Notes: a model not told the origin generated them from the sequence alone. Positions 1 to 11,069 are shown, counted from the stretch's first letter. The stretch is DNA of 64,000 nt from Allobosea sp. CRIB-10 (GCF_900112185.1 NZ_FOKP01000009.1:1-64000), one strand, 5' to 3'. Translations and numbers: made by a program.

Positions 1-333
1 AGCGGCCCCGCCAGCGGCGGCGCCGTCTCGATGGCCGCTTTATAGGAGCACCCCACTCAGACTGTCAACACGCTTCTTGAAAGTTTTTCGACAAAAATGG
101 ATTTCGGTTGGAAGATCGCGTGTTTTCAATGGCTTAGCGCTTACCCGGCAAATGGATAGGGCCAGCCAGGCCGGTCCAAATCGAATGACAGCTGCGATCG
201 GCCTGCTCCTTGAGGGAGCCGCTCGGCACGGGAAGCTCGTTCCGGCCTTGCCCGCCATCCATCCTGTGCTCATACCCAAATCCTATGGGCCGCCTAGCTT
301 ATATCATCCCCCCGTCACGAAGCGGTCCGAGCG
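1..333. other. Intergenic stretch, no supported gene
   Basis: I see no convincing gene here. One frame is open from base 1 to a TAG at 43-45, so the first 14 codons could be the tail of a plus-strand gene beginning outside the window, but the evidence is only an open frame. Short open frames on both strands have no ribosome binding site and no recognisable product. The stretch presumably carries the promoter of the gene starting at 334. Confidence 0.3.
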
Positions 334-1302
334 ATGAGCAATCCCCTTCTCTATCTCTCGCACAAGGATGTGCGGGCCTGCGCCGTGTCCCCGCTTGAGG
401 CGCGCGAGGCGGTGCTTCGCGCCTTTTGCGACCATGCCGCCGGCTTGAACCGCAGCCTGCCGAAGAGCGCGCTCGCGCTCGGACCCGGCCACGCCTTTCA
501 GGCGATGACGGCAGCATCAGAGGCTCAGGCTATCGCCACGGTGAAATGGGTCGCCTCCGCGCCGTCACAGCCGGGCAGCACTGTGCCAAGCGTCAGCGCT
601 CTGATCTGCGCCAGCGACTATGCCACCGGCGCACCGCTCGCCATCCTCGACGGCGACGAGATCACACTGGTGCGGACCGCGGCAATGTCGGCAGCCGCCG
701 CCTCGCTGCTCGCGCCGCCGGATGCACGTACGATCGGCTTCGTCGGCTGCGGCCTGCAGGCTCATGCCCACCTCGCCGCTTTCCATGATCTCTATCCTGA
801 TCTCGCCAACGCGCTGATGCTGAGCCGCAGCCGCAGTTCGGCCGAGCGCTTGGCGGAGATGGCCGCGGCGCGGGGCCTCGCCATCGAGATCGTCGACGAT
901 GCCGATACGCTCCTCGCCCAAGCCGACCTCGTCATCTCGATGGTGCCGGCAGCACCGGGCTTGTGTCCGTTCCTCGACGCCAGGCGGATGAAGGGCGCGG
1001 CCTTTGCGGCCGCCGTCGATACCGGCCGCAGCTGGCTGCCAGAGGCCCTGCCCGCCTTCGACATCCTGGCAACCGACAGCCTCGCCCAGTCGCAGGCGCC
1101 CTATGATGTCGACGGCCAGCCGGTCACCAGCGTCCGCTTCGGCCATGATCTCGCCGATCTCGTGCAAGCGCCGCTCGCCGACGCCGGGACCAAGCGCTCA
1201 CTGTTCTGCTTCCGCGGCTTCGCGCTGGCGGATCTCGCGCTGGCGCATCTCGTCCTGGAGAAGGCGCGCGCTGGCGGCGTAGGAATCTCCCTGCCGCGCT
1301 AG
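334..1302 (+). CDS. Ornithine cyclodeaminase / mu-crystallin family protein
   Basis: This 322-residue protein belongs to the ornithine cyclodeaminase/mu-crystallin family of NAD(P)-dependent cytosolic enzymes, which includes ornithine and lysine cyclodeaminases, alanine dehydrogenases and imine reductases. The family core is visible: a VRTAAMSAAAA segment, then a Rossmann dinucleotide loop GFVGCGLQAHAH at residues 135-146. Length is normal for the family. The substrate cannot be read from the sequence. It is followed 84 bp later by a TPP enzyme on the same strand, so co-transcription is possible. The ATG at 334 has only a weak GAGCG upstream. Confidence 0.85.
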   Translation: MSNPLLYLSHKDVRACAVSPLEAREAVLRAFCDHAAGLNRSLPKSALALGPGHAFQAMTAASEAQAIATVKWVASAPSQPGSTVPSVSALICASDYATGAPLAILDGDEITLVRTAAMSAAAASLLAPPDARTIGFVGCGLQAHAHLAAFHDLYPDLANALMLSRSRSSAERLAEMAAARGLAIEIVDDADTLLAQADLVISMVPAAPGLCPFLDARRMKGAAFAAAVDTGRSWLPEALPAFDILATDSLAQSQAPYDVDGQPVTSVRFGHDLADLVQAPLADAGTKRSLFCFRGFALADLALAHLVLEKARAGGVGISLPR

Positions 1303-1386
1303 CAACCCTGCCATGCGCCGGCTTTCCCTTCGCGTGCAGGCGGCCTACCTTCCCATGGACAGAGGCGCTTCCGACAGGAGAAGGCG

Positions 1387-3042
1387 ATGACGAAGGGTTC
1401 CGATCTCCTGGTGGCCGCCCTCGAGAACGAGGGCGTCGACCGCATTTTTGGCGTCCCAGGCGAGGAGAATCTCGACGTCGTCGAGTCGCTCCGGACCTCG
1501 AAGATCGAGCTCGTCCTGACCCGGCATGAGCAGGCCGCGGCCTTCATGGCCGCGACGCATGGCCGGCTGACGGGTAAGCCCGGCGTCTGCATCGCGACGC
1601 TCGGGCCCGGCGCGCTCAACTTCTCGACCGGCGCGGCCTATGCCCATCTCGGCGCCATGCCGATGATCCTGATCACCGGGCAGAAGGCGATCATGAGCGC
1701 CAAGCAGGCGCGGTTCCAGATCGTCGACGTCGTCGCCTCGATGAAGCCGCTGACCAAGATGACCCGGCAGATCGTCAGCGCCGCCAGCATCCCGGCGGTG
1801 GTGCGCGACGCCTTCCGCGTCGCGATGGAGGAACGGCCCGGCCCGGTGCATCTCGAACTGCCGGAAGACATCGCCGGTGAGGAGGTCGCCGACGTGCCGC
1901 TGATCCCGGTGCATCCGCTGGAGCAGCCGGTGGCTGATCCGAGGGCGATCGCCCGCGCGGCCGAGATGATTGTGGCGGCCAAGCGACCGCTTGTGATGAT
2001 CGGCGCCGCCGGCAACCGGCCGCGGCTGGTCGAGCCGCTCTCCGATTTCGTGCGGCGGATCAAGCTGCCCTTCTTCAACACCCAGATGGGCAAGGGCGCC
2101 GTCACCGGCGGCTCGAACCTCTATGTCGGCACGGCCGCCCTTTCCGAGGGTGATTATGTCCACCAAGCGGTCGACCGCGCCGACCTGATCATCGCGATCG
2201 GCCACGACACCGTCGAGAAGCCGCCCTTCCTGATGAAGAGCGCCGGCGGGCCGAAGGTGATCCATGTCGGCTACCAGTCGGCGACGGTCGAGCAGGTCTA
2301 CCACCCCGATGCCGAGGTGATCGGCGATATCGGCGCGACCGTCACGGCACTGGCCGAGCGGCTCGGCGGCCGGCTCGAAGCCGATCCGGTCATGCTGGAA
2401 TTGCGCCAGAAGATCCTAGCGCATCTCAACGACCGCTCCGAGGAAGACCGTTTCCCGATCACGCCGCAGCGCATCGTCCATGACATCCGCGCCGTGATGC
2501 CGGAGGACGGCATGGTCTGCCTCGACAACGGCATGTATAAAATCTGGTTCGCGCGCAATTACCGCACCCATGTCGCCAACACGCTGCTGCTCGACAATGC
2601 GCTGGCGACGATGGGCGCCGGCCTGCCCTCGGCGATGATGGCGGCGATGCTGCATCCCCAGCGCCGGGTCATGGCGGTCTGCGGCGATGGCGGCTTCATG
2701 ATGAACAGCCAGGAGATGGAGACCGCGGTTCGCTTGCGCCTCAACCTCGTCGTCGTCGTCCTCAACGACAGCGCCTATGGTATGATCCGCTGGAAGCAGG
2801 CGGTCGACGGCTTCGCCGATTACGGCATGAGCTTCGGCAACCCCGATTTCGTGGCCTATGCCAGAGCCTATGGCGCCAAGGGTTCGCGCGTCGGCTCGGC
2901 GGCCGAGCTGGTCCCGACATTGGAAGCGGCCTTCAAGGGCGGCGGCGTGCATCTCGTCGAGGTGCCGATCGACTATTCGGAGAACACCCGCGTGCTTGTC
3001 GAGGAACTGCGCAACAAGACGCCGGATATCGAGCTGGCCTGA
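1387..3042 (+). CDS. Acetolactate synthase large-subunit-like TPP enzyme
   Basis: This 551-residue protein is a thiamine-diphosphate enzyme of the acetohydroxyacid synthase type. It shows the three family domains in order: N-terminal Pyr domain with catalytic Glu48 in RHEQAA, a central domain, and a C-terminal PP domain with the Mg/TPP motif GDGG at 433-436 ending at Asn460. An AGGAG lies just upstream of the ATG. No regulatory small subunit (ilvH) is adjacent, and an aldehyde dehydrogenase follows. That argues for a catabolic or side-pathway decarboxylase/ligase rather than biosynthetic IlvB, though acetolactate formation is not proven by sequence. Confidence 0.85.
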   Translation: MTKGSDLLVAALENEGVDRIFGVPGEENLDVVESLRTSKIELVLTRHEQAAAFMAATHGRLTGKPGVCIATLGPGALNFSTGAAYAHLGAMPMILITGQKAIMSAKQARFQIVDVVASMKPLTKMTRQIVSAASIPAVVRDAFRVAMEERPGPVHLELPEDIAGEEVADVPLIPVHPLEQPVADPRAIARAAEMIVAAKRPLVMIGAAGNRPRLVEPLSDFVRRIKLPFFNTQMGKGAVTGGSNLYVGTAALSEGDYVHQAVDRADLIIAIGHDTVEKPPFLMKSAGGPKVIHVGYQSATVEQVYHPDAEVIGDIGATVTALAERLGGRLEADPVMLELRQKILAHLNDRSEEDRFPITPQRIVHDIRAVMPEDGMVCLDNGMYKIWFARNYRTHVANTLLLDNALATMGAGLPSAMMAAMLHPQRRVMAVCGDGGFMMNSQEMETAVRLRLNLVVVVLNDSAYGMIRWKQAVDGFADYGMSFGNPDFVAYARAYGAKGSRVGSAAELVPTLEAAFKGGGVHLVEVPIDYSENTRVLVEELRNKTPDIELA

Positions 3043-3073
3043 ACGAACACCCTCAGTTCCGCTGAGATTTGGT

Positions 3074-3179
3074 CGTCATTCCGGCCGGAGCGAAGCGGAG
3101 CGCCGGAATCCATCATTGGGACCTACGCTGAACGATGGATTCCGGAGCTACGCTGCTTCGCAGCTTGTCCGGAATGACG
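3074..3179. repeat. Dispersed palindromic intergenic element
   Basis: The element is bounded by CGTCATTCCGG at 3074-3084 and its inverse CCGGAATGACG at 3169-3179. Inside them lie inverse arms CCGGAATCCATC and GATGGATTCCGG. It fills most of the gap between the TPP enzyme and the aldehyde dehydrogenase. Related elements occur elsewhere in this window (4633-4843, 18342-18448 and others), so it is a repeat family rather than a local terminator. Confidence 0.8.
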
Positions 3180-3228
3180 GCGCGCAGAGCAGCAACAGCA
3201 CGACTCCGGAAGCCCGAAGGAAACCGAG

Positions 3229-4611
3229 ATGCTGACAGTGGTCCAGGCCTATGATCGCGCCCCGATCGAGGAGATCGCCACCGACGATGCCGCGGCGCTC
3301 GAAGCCAAGCTGCAGGCAGCCGAGAAGGTCTTCCGTGATCGCGATCACTGGCTCAAGCCCCATGAGCGGATCGCGATCCTGCGCAAGCTCGCCGAACTGC
3401 TGTCGGCCAAGCGCGACCATTTCGCCCGCCAGATCGCGCGCGAAGGCGGCAAGCCGCTGACCGATGCGATCATCGAGACGACGCGCGCCATCGACGGCAT
3501 CCATAACGCCGCCGACGAACTCCGCAATTTCGGTGGACGCGAGGTCCCGATGGGGCTGACGCCGGCGGCCGTGAACCGCTGGGCCTTCACCACCAAGGAG
3601 CCGATCGGCATCGTCGCGGCGATCTCGGCCTTCAACCATCCGCTCAACCTGATCGTCCACCAGGTCGCGCCGGCGATCGCCGTCGGCTGCCCGGTGATCA
3701 TCAAGCCGGCGAGCACGACGCCGCTCTGCTGCCGCGACTTCGTCGCGCTGGTGCACGAGGCCGGCCTGCCGGAAGCCTGGTGCCAGATGTTCATGCCGGA
3801 GACGAACGAGCTCGCAGAGGCGCTCGTGACCGACCGGCGCATCGCCTTCCTCAGCTTCATCGGCTCGGCCAAGGTCGGCTGGTACCTGCACTCCAAGCTG
3901 GCGCATGGGGCGCGCTCGGCGCTGGAGCATGGTGGGGCCGCGCCGGCGATCGTCGACCGCAGCGCCGATCTCGACAGGATCATCGAGCCCGTCGTCAAGG
4001 GCGGCTTCTACCATGCCGGCCAGGTCTGCGTGTCGACCCAGCGCATCTTCGTGCATGAGGAGATCGCCGATGCCTTCACCGAGCGGCTGGTGGCGCGCGT
4101 CGCCAAGTTGCGCACCGGCGATCCCGTGCTGAAGGAGACCGAGGTCGGCCCGCTGATCCTGCCGAAGGAGGTCGACCGGGTGGCGAGCTGGATCGAGGAA
4201 GCGGTAAAGGGCGGGGCAAAGCTGGCGACCGGCGGCAAGCGGCTCTCCGAGACGACGTTGGAGCCGGCGGTGCTGCTCGACCCGGCCGCCGACGCCAAGG
4301 TCTCGCAGCTCGAGGTGTTCGGGCCGCTGGTCTGCGTCTATCGCTACAGCAAGCTCGACCAGGCCATCGCCCAGGCCAATTCGCTCGATGTCGCCTTCCA
4401 GGGCAGCGTCTTCGCGCAAGACATCGACGTCGCCCTGCATGTCGCCGAGCGGCTCGACGCCTCCGCGGTGATGGTCAACGACCCCACCGCCTTTCGGACC
4501 GACTGGATGCCCTTCGCCGGCCGCAAGCAATCCGGCTACGGCATCGGCGGCATCCCCTACACCATGCGCGACATGACGCAGGAGAAGATGATCCTCATGA
4601 ACCGGCGGTGA
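3229..4611 (+). CDS. NAD(P)-dependent aldehyde dehydrogenase
   Basis: This 460-residue cytosolic enzyme of the aldehyde dehydrogenase superfamily oxidises an aldehyde to an acid or thioester. The general-base glutamate is Glu233 in LEHGG and the catalytic cysteine is Cys267 in GQVC, 34 residues apart as usual for the superfamily. LEHGG in place of the common LELGG is a small deviation. It follows the TPP enzyme, separated by a palindromic element, and the pair may form one pathway in which the carboligase/decarboxylase product is oxidised. Substrate is unknown. The ATG is preceded by GGAAACCGAG. Confidence 0.88.
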   Translation: MLTVVQAYDRAPIEEIATDDAAALEAKLQAAEKVFRDRDHWLKPHERIAILRKLAELLSAKRDHFARQIAREGGKPLTDAIIETTRAIDGIHNAADELRNFGGREVPMGLTPAAVNRWAFTTKEPIGIVAAISAFNHPLNLIVHQVAPAIAVGCPVIIKPASTTPLCCRDFVALVHEAGLPEAWCQMFMPETNELAEALVTDRRIAFLSFIGSAKVGWYLHSKLAHGARSALEHGGAAPAIVDRSADLDRIIEPVVKGGFYHAGQVCVSTQRIFVHEEIADAFTERLVARVAKLRTGDPVLKETEVGPLILPKEVDRVASWIEEAVKGGAKLATGGKRLSETTLEPAVLLDPAADAKVSQLEVFGPLVCVYRYSKLDQAIAQANSLDVAFQGSVFAQDIDVALHVAERLDASAVMVNDPTAFRTDWMPFAGRKQSGYGIGGIPYTMRDMTQEKMILMNRR

Positions 4612-4632
4612 GGGCTTTTGCTTGGAACCTCG

Positions 4633-4843
4633 CCGTCTTTCCGGGGCAGGCCGCCAGGACTGAGCCCGGAATCTATGACCACGACGTTCACCGTCATTGC
4701 GAGCGCAGCGCAGCAATCCAGCAATCGTAGTGCTCTGCCGCTCCTGGATCGCTTCGTCGGCTTCGCCTCCTCGCAATGACGCTGGAGGCGCGTCGTGGTC
4801 ATAGATTCCGGGCTCTTCCCTTCGCGAAGCCCCGGAATGACGG
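4633..4843. repeat. Composite palindromic element between convergent genes
   Basis: The outer element runs from CCGTCTTTCCGGGGC (4633-4647) to GCCCCGGAATGACGG (4829-4843). A perfect 25-bp inverted arm pair lies at 4662-4686 and 4791-4815. Between these arms sits a second, different palindromic element (4692-4781). The element lies between the convergent aldehyde dehydrogenase and SCO genes, where it may also act in transcript termination. Confidence 0.78.
4692..4781. repeat. Inner palindromic element nested in another
   Basis: This inner element is bounded by CGTCATTGCGAG (4692-4703) and its exact inverse CTCGCAATGACG (4770-4781). Its termini differ from those of the surrounding element (CCGGAATGAC type). 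It therefore looks like one family inserted in the loop of another. Confidence 0.7.
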
Positions 4844-4846
4844 CCT

Positions 4847-5470
4847 TCAGCGCTTCAGCAGCAACTTGACCTTCGCCAGCGCCGAGTCCTGCTCCTCGTG
4901 ATAGTCGATCAGGCTGCGGAAGCGCCCTTCCGCGTCCATCAGATAGACCGAGGCGGTGTGATCCATGGTGTAGCCGTCCTGCGTCGGGATGCGCCTGGCA
5001 TAGGCCTTGTACGCCTTCAGCGCCGCGTCGACCTCGGCCTGCGTGCCGGAGAGCCCGACGATGCGCGGATCGAAGGATTGCAGATAGAGCGAAAGCTGCG
5101 CCGGCGTGTCGCGCTCGGGGTCGACGGTGATGAAGAGCACATTGAGCTTGTCGGCCTCGGGGCCGAGCTTGCCGAGCAGGGTGGTGAGCTCGAACAGCGT
5201 GGTCGGGCAGACCTCCGGGCAATGGGTGAAGCCGAAGAAGACCAGCGTCGGCTTGCCGAGATAGTCGGCCTGCGAGACCTTGCGGCCGGTATGGTCGGTC
5301 GAGGTGAAGGGACCGCCGACATCGGCCAGCGGGGTCGATACGGACGCGCCCAAGCTCGGCCGGCCGGGTCCGTCGACACGCCACCAGCCGAGCGTGATCG
5401 CTCCGGTGGCGAAGGCGACAAGGATGACAGCAGCCCAGGCGCCGTAACGGATGATCTTGAGGATCGGCAT
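4847..5470 (-). CDS. SCO1/SenC-type copper chaperone
   Basis: This 207-residue membrane-anchored thioredoxin-fold protein belongs to the SCO1/SenC family, which delivers copper to the CuA site of cytochrome c oxidase or acts in periplasmic copper redox control. One membrane segment spans about residues 8-29. The copper ligands are Cys84 and Cys88 in CPEVC and His171 in DHTASVYLMD. I chose the ATG at 5470. A TTG at 5506 would add 12 residues and overlap the upstream gene, but has no better ribosome binding site. It lies directly downstream of the L,D-transpeptidase gene on the same strand. Confidence 0.9.
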   Translation of the reverse strand: MPILKIIRYGAWAAVILVAFATGAITLGWWRVDGPGRPSLGASVSTPLADVGGPFTSTDHTGRKVSQADYLGKPTLVFFGFTHCPEVCPTTLFELTTLLGKLGPEADKLNVLFITVDPERDTPAQLSLYLQSFDPRIVGLSGTQAEVDAALKAYKAYARRIPTQDGYTMDHTASVYLMDAEGRFRSLIDYHEEQDSALAKVKLLLKR

Positions 5471-5502
5471 GGCGCTCTGTCTGGCCGCCGGCTTGCCCGG
5501 CG

Positions 5503-6561
5503 TCAACGCGGCGAAATCGACCCGGTCACCGATGCCTGCTGCGGCCCATCGTCGCCACCGCCATAGGGATCGGCCAGTGCAGCCTGCGGCGCGCTGATCT
5601 CGACCTTGCCGGCGACCATGGGCTGCATCCGTTCCGGCCCGATATTGCGCAGCAGCTTGCGGAAGCTCTGATGCATGCCGCCGTCGATCAGCGCATAGCT
5701 CATCGCCGGCGTGCTGCCGGTGAGCTCGGCGAGGCGCGCCTCGTCGCGGGCGCTGCGCGCGGAGACCAGAGACGCGACCTCCGGATCGGTCTCATAGGCC
5801 GGGCACGGCGCGCCCGGGACGAAGGCCGAGGCATCGCCTGCCGGATTGAAGACGTAGCGGCCGCCGCAGGTCGCGAGCCGAGGCGGTTGGCGCGTCGCCT
5901 CGAAATGATCCGAACCTTCCTTGAGATTGCGCCAGAAGGCGATGTTCGGATTGCTGCGATGGCGCGCCAGGTTCTCGGGCGTCATCCGGAAGGGGAAGGC
6001 CTGGACCTGGAAGCTGCGCTGGCCGCCGGCGAAGGCTTCGCGCGCGAGACCATAGAGTTCCGTGACACCGTCATCGGTCATGGCGTAGCAGCCGGCCGAG
6101 GTGCAGGCGCCGTGGATCATCAGGGCCGAGCCGGTATAGCCTTGCGCCTTCTCCAGCGCGTTCGGATAGCCGAGATTGTAGGACAGATAATACGCCGACC
6201 GCGGGTTCATCAGCTCCGGCGTCACCGTATAGAAGCCCTCCGGCGCCTGCCGATCGCCCTCGCGCTTCTTCGGGCCGAGCTGCCCCGACCAGCGGCACAT
6301 CGGATAGGTCTTGAGCAAAGCGTATTGGCCGGAGCGGTCGCGCTTCCAGACCTCGAGCTCGCTCTCCTTCTTGTAGAGGCGCACGACGATCGGGTCGGCC
6401 TGGCTCATGCCCTTCGCCGACATCTGCGAGACGAGCGCGGCCGGCAATGGCTGGTTGCCGCGGCTGTCGCCCTCCATCCCGACACAGGACGACAGGGCAA
6501 GGGCGACGACGCCGAGCAGCGCGAAGCGCCGGAGACGCCGGAAGAGTGAGAGGTCGGACAT
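5503..6561 (-). CDS. L,D-transpeptidase (YkuD/YafK-like) lipoprotein
   Basis: This 352-residue protein has a lipoprotein signal with lipobox LSSC (Cys26), so it should be anchored in the envelope. The YkuD-type L,D-transpeptidase motif is present, with His150 and catalytic Cys158 in HGACTSAGCYAM. Such enzymes cross-link peptidoglycan, attach lipoproteins to it or hydrolyse those links. The arrangement resembles YafK/DpaA-type murein transpeptidases more than the ErfK group. The C-terminal third (from about residue 230) has no motif I recognise. It ends 33 bp before the SCO start, so the two may share a transcript. Confidence 0.88.
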   Translation of the reverse strand: MSDLSLFRRLRRFALLGVVALALSSCVGMEGDSRGNQPLPAALVSQMSAKGMSQADPIVVRLYKKESELEVWKRDRSGQYALLKTYPMCRWSGQLGPKKREGDRQAPEGFYTVTPELMNPRSAYYLSYNLGYPNALEKAQGYTGSALMIHGACTSAGCYAMTDDGVTELYGLAREAFAGGQRSFQVQAFPFRMTPENLARHRSNPNIAFWRNLKEGSDHFEATRQPPRLATCGGRYVFNPAGDASAFVPGAPCPAYETDPEVASLVSARSARDEARLAELTGSTPAMSYALIDGGMHQSFRKLLRNIGPERMQPMVAGKVEISAPQAALADPYGGGDDGPQQASVTGSISPR

Positions 6562-6687
6562 GGCTAAAATTATCGGCGTCTGGCGCTAACGACTCGTGAA
6601 TGGGCTGGAAACCGCGCGACCCTGCGACCTCAGGCCGGTCGAGGTTCAATTGACGTTTCCGTAAACGGCGCGTGCCGACCCAATGTG

Positions 6688-6990
6688 TCAGGCCGAACGG
6701 CCGATGGCGCGCTTGGCCGTCTCGACAGCGCCAGCGCATTGCGGCGCGATCTCGACCAGCACGACATCCGGGCTCGCCGCCCCCGTCCAGAAGCGGACGA
6801 TCTGGACGATGCCCCAGCCCGGATTCTCGCCGATGCGCGTCACGATCGTCGGCGCCGCGGCACGAGCGCAAGTCGCCACCTTCTCGGCGCTGTCGCGCGG
6901 AATGCCGAGGGCCCCGAGCTGGCGGGTGATGGCGCCTTGGATCGGATCGAGGATCAGGAGCGAGACCAAGGCGGCGATGAACGATTCCAT
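6688..6990 (-). CDS. Small protein with N-terminal membrane segment, unknown function
   Basis: I do not recognise this 100-residue protein. Residues 1-17 (MESFIAALVSLLILDPI) form a short hydrophobic segment. The remainder is soluble and has two cysteines (in ATCARA and PQCAG). It begins 41 bp after the stop of the signal peptidase gene, on the same strand, and so looks like the last gene of the metal-efflux operon. The reading frame is clean with ordinary local codon use. A secreted or membrane-attached accessory is possible, but that is inference. Confidence 0.6.
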   Translation of the reverse strand: MESFIAALVSLLILDPIQGAITRQLGALGIPRDSAEKVATCARAAAPTIVTRIGENPGWGIVQIVRFWTGAASPDVVLVEIAPQCAGAVETAKRAIGRSA

Positions 6991-7030
6991 CGTGTGGCTT
7001 TCGGTTCTGCCTGTGTCGAAATTGCGGTGG

Positions 7031-7531
7031 CTAGAGGCGCTGCTCGTGACCGTCTCTCCGGTTCATCACCGGTAACGCGGCCAGCAGCATCAGCACTACG
7101 CCGAAGCTCAGTGCGATATCGGCGCCGTTGAAGGTCGGCCAGTGCCAATCGCCCCAGTGCAGGTCGAGGAAGTCGGTGACCGCGCCCTGGCGCCAGCGAT
7201 CGATCGCGTTGCCGAAGGCGCCGCCCGCCATCAGCGAAAGACCGATACGTTCGAGGCGATGCCCGGCGAACGTCGCCCAGACCAAAAGACCGAAGCCGGC
7301 CGCGAACTTGAACAGCCCGAGCAGCCCCGGCCAGGCTTCGAGCGTATCGCGGAACAGGCCGAAGCTGACGCCTGTGTTGAAGCCGAGGCGCAGGTTGAGG
7401 AAGGGCGTGAGCGCGATCAGCCGGGGCGGATTGAGCACGACCTCCAGCATCAGCCATTTGCTGGCCTGATCGAGCCCGGCGGCCGCGAGGGCGACGGCGG
7501 CAACAGAGGCTAGCCTGCGCGACCAGCTCAT
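7031..7531 (-). CDS. lspA: Signal peptidase II, metal-operon type (PbrC/LspA-like)
   Basis: This 166-residue integral membrane aspartic protease removes signal peptides from prolipoproteins. It has four hydrophobic segments. The family motifs are GNAIDR at 108-112 and the catalytic pair Asp120 (TDF) and Asp138 (FNGAD). Length is typical for LspA. It sits 63 bp downstream of a Zn/Cd/Pb-type ATPase with a divergent MerR sensor. LspA paralogues in this position are known from lead-resistance operons, where the protein is called PbrC. It is therefore probably a dedicated second copy rather than the housekeeping lspA, which normally lies next to ileS. No ileS is seen here. Confidence 0.88.
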   Translation of the reverse strand: MSWSRRLASVAAVALAAAGLDQASKWLMLEVVLNPPRLIALTPFLNLRLGFNTGVSFGLFRDTLEAWPGLLGLFKFAAGFGLLVWATFAGHRLERIGLSLMAGGAFGNAIDRWRQGAVTDFLDLHWGDWHWPTFNGADIALSFGVVLMLLAALPVMNRRDGHEQRL

Positions 7532-7594
7532 GCGACTTCTCTGGCGACACCGAGCCGGAAGAACACTCTCTCCATGCCGGACATGCGGCGCTCC

Positions 7595-9895
<2,301 letters not shown>

Positions 9896-9930
9896 GCGTC
9901 GTCTCCGCTTGACAGCGTTGCGGGACCACC

Positions 9931-9961
9931 TACCTACAACCTCTAGCCACTACAGCTTCAA
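9931..9961 (-). promoter_or_regulatory. MerR-family promoter/operator for the efflux ATPase
   Basis: On the minus strand, -35 TTGAAG (9956-9961) and -10 TAGGTA (9931-9936) are separated by 19 bp. That long spacer is the hallmark of MerR-activated promoters. The spacer holds the dyad CTGTAG-TGG-CTAGAG (9941-9955), with five of six arm bases matching. It closely resembles published pbr and cad operators. It is the expected target of the regulator encoded at 9973. Confidence 0.85.
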
Positions 9962-9972
9962 GAGGAAAAATC

Positions 9973-10431
9973 ATGCGGCCGGCAAAAGCTCTCGCAAAGT
10001 CCCTTGAGCGCGTGGTGCCGATCGGGACGCTGGCCGAGCGGACCGGGGTCAAGGTCGAGACCATCCGCTATTACGAGCAGGTCGGCTTGCTGCCGGAGCC
10101 GGAGCGCTCCGAGGGCAACCAGCGCCGCTATGGCCGCGCCCATGTCGAGCGGCTCGCCTTCATCAAGCATGGGCGCGATCTCGGCTTCGCGGTCGAGAGC
10201 ATCCGCACCCTGCTGCGGCTTTCGGACACACCCGGCATGGCCTGCGACGAAGCCCATGCGATCGCCGCCGAGCATCTCGAGGAAGTGCGCGACAAGATCG
10301 CACGTTTGCGTTCGCTGGAGGCGGAACTCGCCCGGATCGCAACGGTTTGCTCGGGCGGCGTCGCCGCCAGCGACTGCGCCGTGATCGAGGCGCTGGCCGA
10401 CCATAGCCATTGCGAGCATCACGGCCACTGA
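9973..10431 (+). CDS. MerR-family divalent-metal sensor (PbrR/CadR-like)
   Basis: This 152-residue MerR-family activator has an N-terminal winged helix-turn-helix (about residues 14-85, IGTLAERTGVKVETIRYYE), a dimerisation helix and a C-terminal metal loop. The putative metal ligands are Cys91, Cys126 and Cys135. The spacings 35 and 9 match those I recall for PbrR proteins rather than CadR (35 and 7). A histidine-rich tail (HSHCEHHGH) could add ligands. AGAGGA lies 6 bp before the ATG and overlaps the operator of the divergent ATPase gene, so it probably controls both promoters. Confidence 0.9.
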   Translation: MRPAKALAKSLERVVPIGTLAERTGVKVETIRYYEQVGLLPEPERSEGNQRRYGRAHVERLAFIKHGRDLGFAVESIRTLLRLSDTPGMACDEAHAIAAEHLEEVRDKIARLRSLEAELARIATVCSGGVAASDCAVIEALADHSHCEHHGH

Positions 10432-10519
10432 GACATTGACGGAAATTGACCCTGCCGGCAGCCATGCTATCGAAGCGGCAGGAGGATCGGTTTTGTCCGC
10501 AGGGCGTCGCAGAGCAGGG

Positions 10520-10888
10520 ATGAGACGCTGGGTCGCGCTGGCCGCGGCCTATCTCGTCGTGCTCCAGGCGATCTTCGCGGGCCTCGCCTCCGGCGCCAAT
10601 GCGGCGAGCTTCAGCCTCGACCGCTCGCTGGCGATGACGCTCTGCGCGCCCGGTGAGACGGCAGGACCGACCGGGCACGGTGAGGCGGCCGCGCATGAGC
10701 TGATGAGCTGCTGCATGCTCGGCTGCGCTTTCTCCGGCACCGGCGCTCCAGCCGCCCCGAGCAATTCTCTGCCGGTCATCCATCGCGCCGTCGATCTCGT
10801 CGCCTTCCAGCGCCGGCTCGACCTGCCGGCCGGTTTCGCCGCCGGGCGATCTCCAGCGAATCCGCGCGCGCCGCCCGCCAGAGTCTGA
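10520..10888 (+). CDS. DUF2946-like exported protein of the copper module
   Basis: This 122-residue protein has a signal peptide (MRRWVALAAAYLVVLQAIFA, then ANA). It also carries a cysteine-rich segment SCCMLGC and a histidine-rich stretch before it. I associate this layout with DUF2946-type proteins found beside YcnI, CopC/CopD and PCu(A)C genes. A frame extension back to 10436 exists, but the ATG at 10520 places the signal peptide at the N-terminus. Function is unknown. Position at the head of the copper module and the Cys/His content suggest periplasmic copper binding. The assignment to DUF2946 is tentative. Confidence 0.6.
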   Translation: MRRWVALAAAYLVVLQAIFAGLASGANAASFSLDRSLAMTLCAPGETAGPTGHGEAAAHELMSCCMLGCAFSGTGAPAAPSNSLPVIHRAVDLVAFQRRLDLPAGFAAGRSPANPRAPPARV

Positions 10889-11069
10889 ACAGGATAGGCC
10901 TGCGCGCTCTGCTCGCGTCGCCTGCCCCTTGCTGACGGCCGCCAGCGGCCCCTCCCAACTCCATTCATTCGCGACGGCCCGTTGCCGGATCGCGCGCGCT
11001 TCCCGAACCCCGGCCGCCACGAGCGGCTGCGCCGGCCGTGCTGGCGCCCTTTCGTTAGGACTCTCGACG

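Noticed and set aside
40..279. 79-codon minus-strand frame near the left edge
   Set aside because: No ribosome binding site, no recognisable features and overlapping open frames on the other strand.
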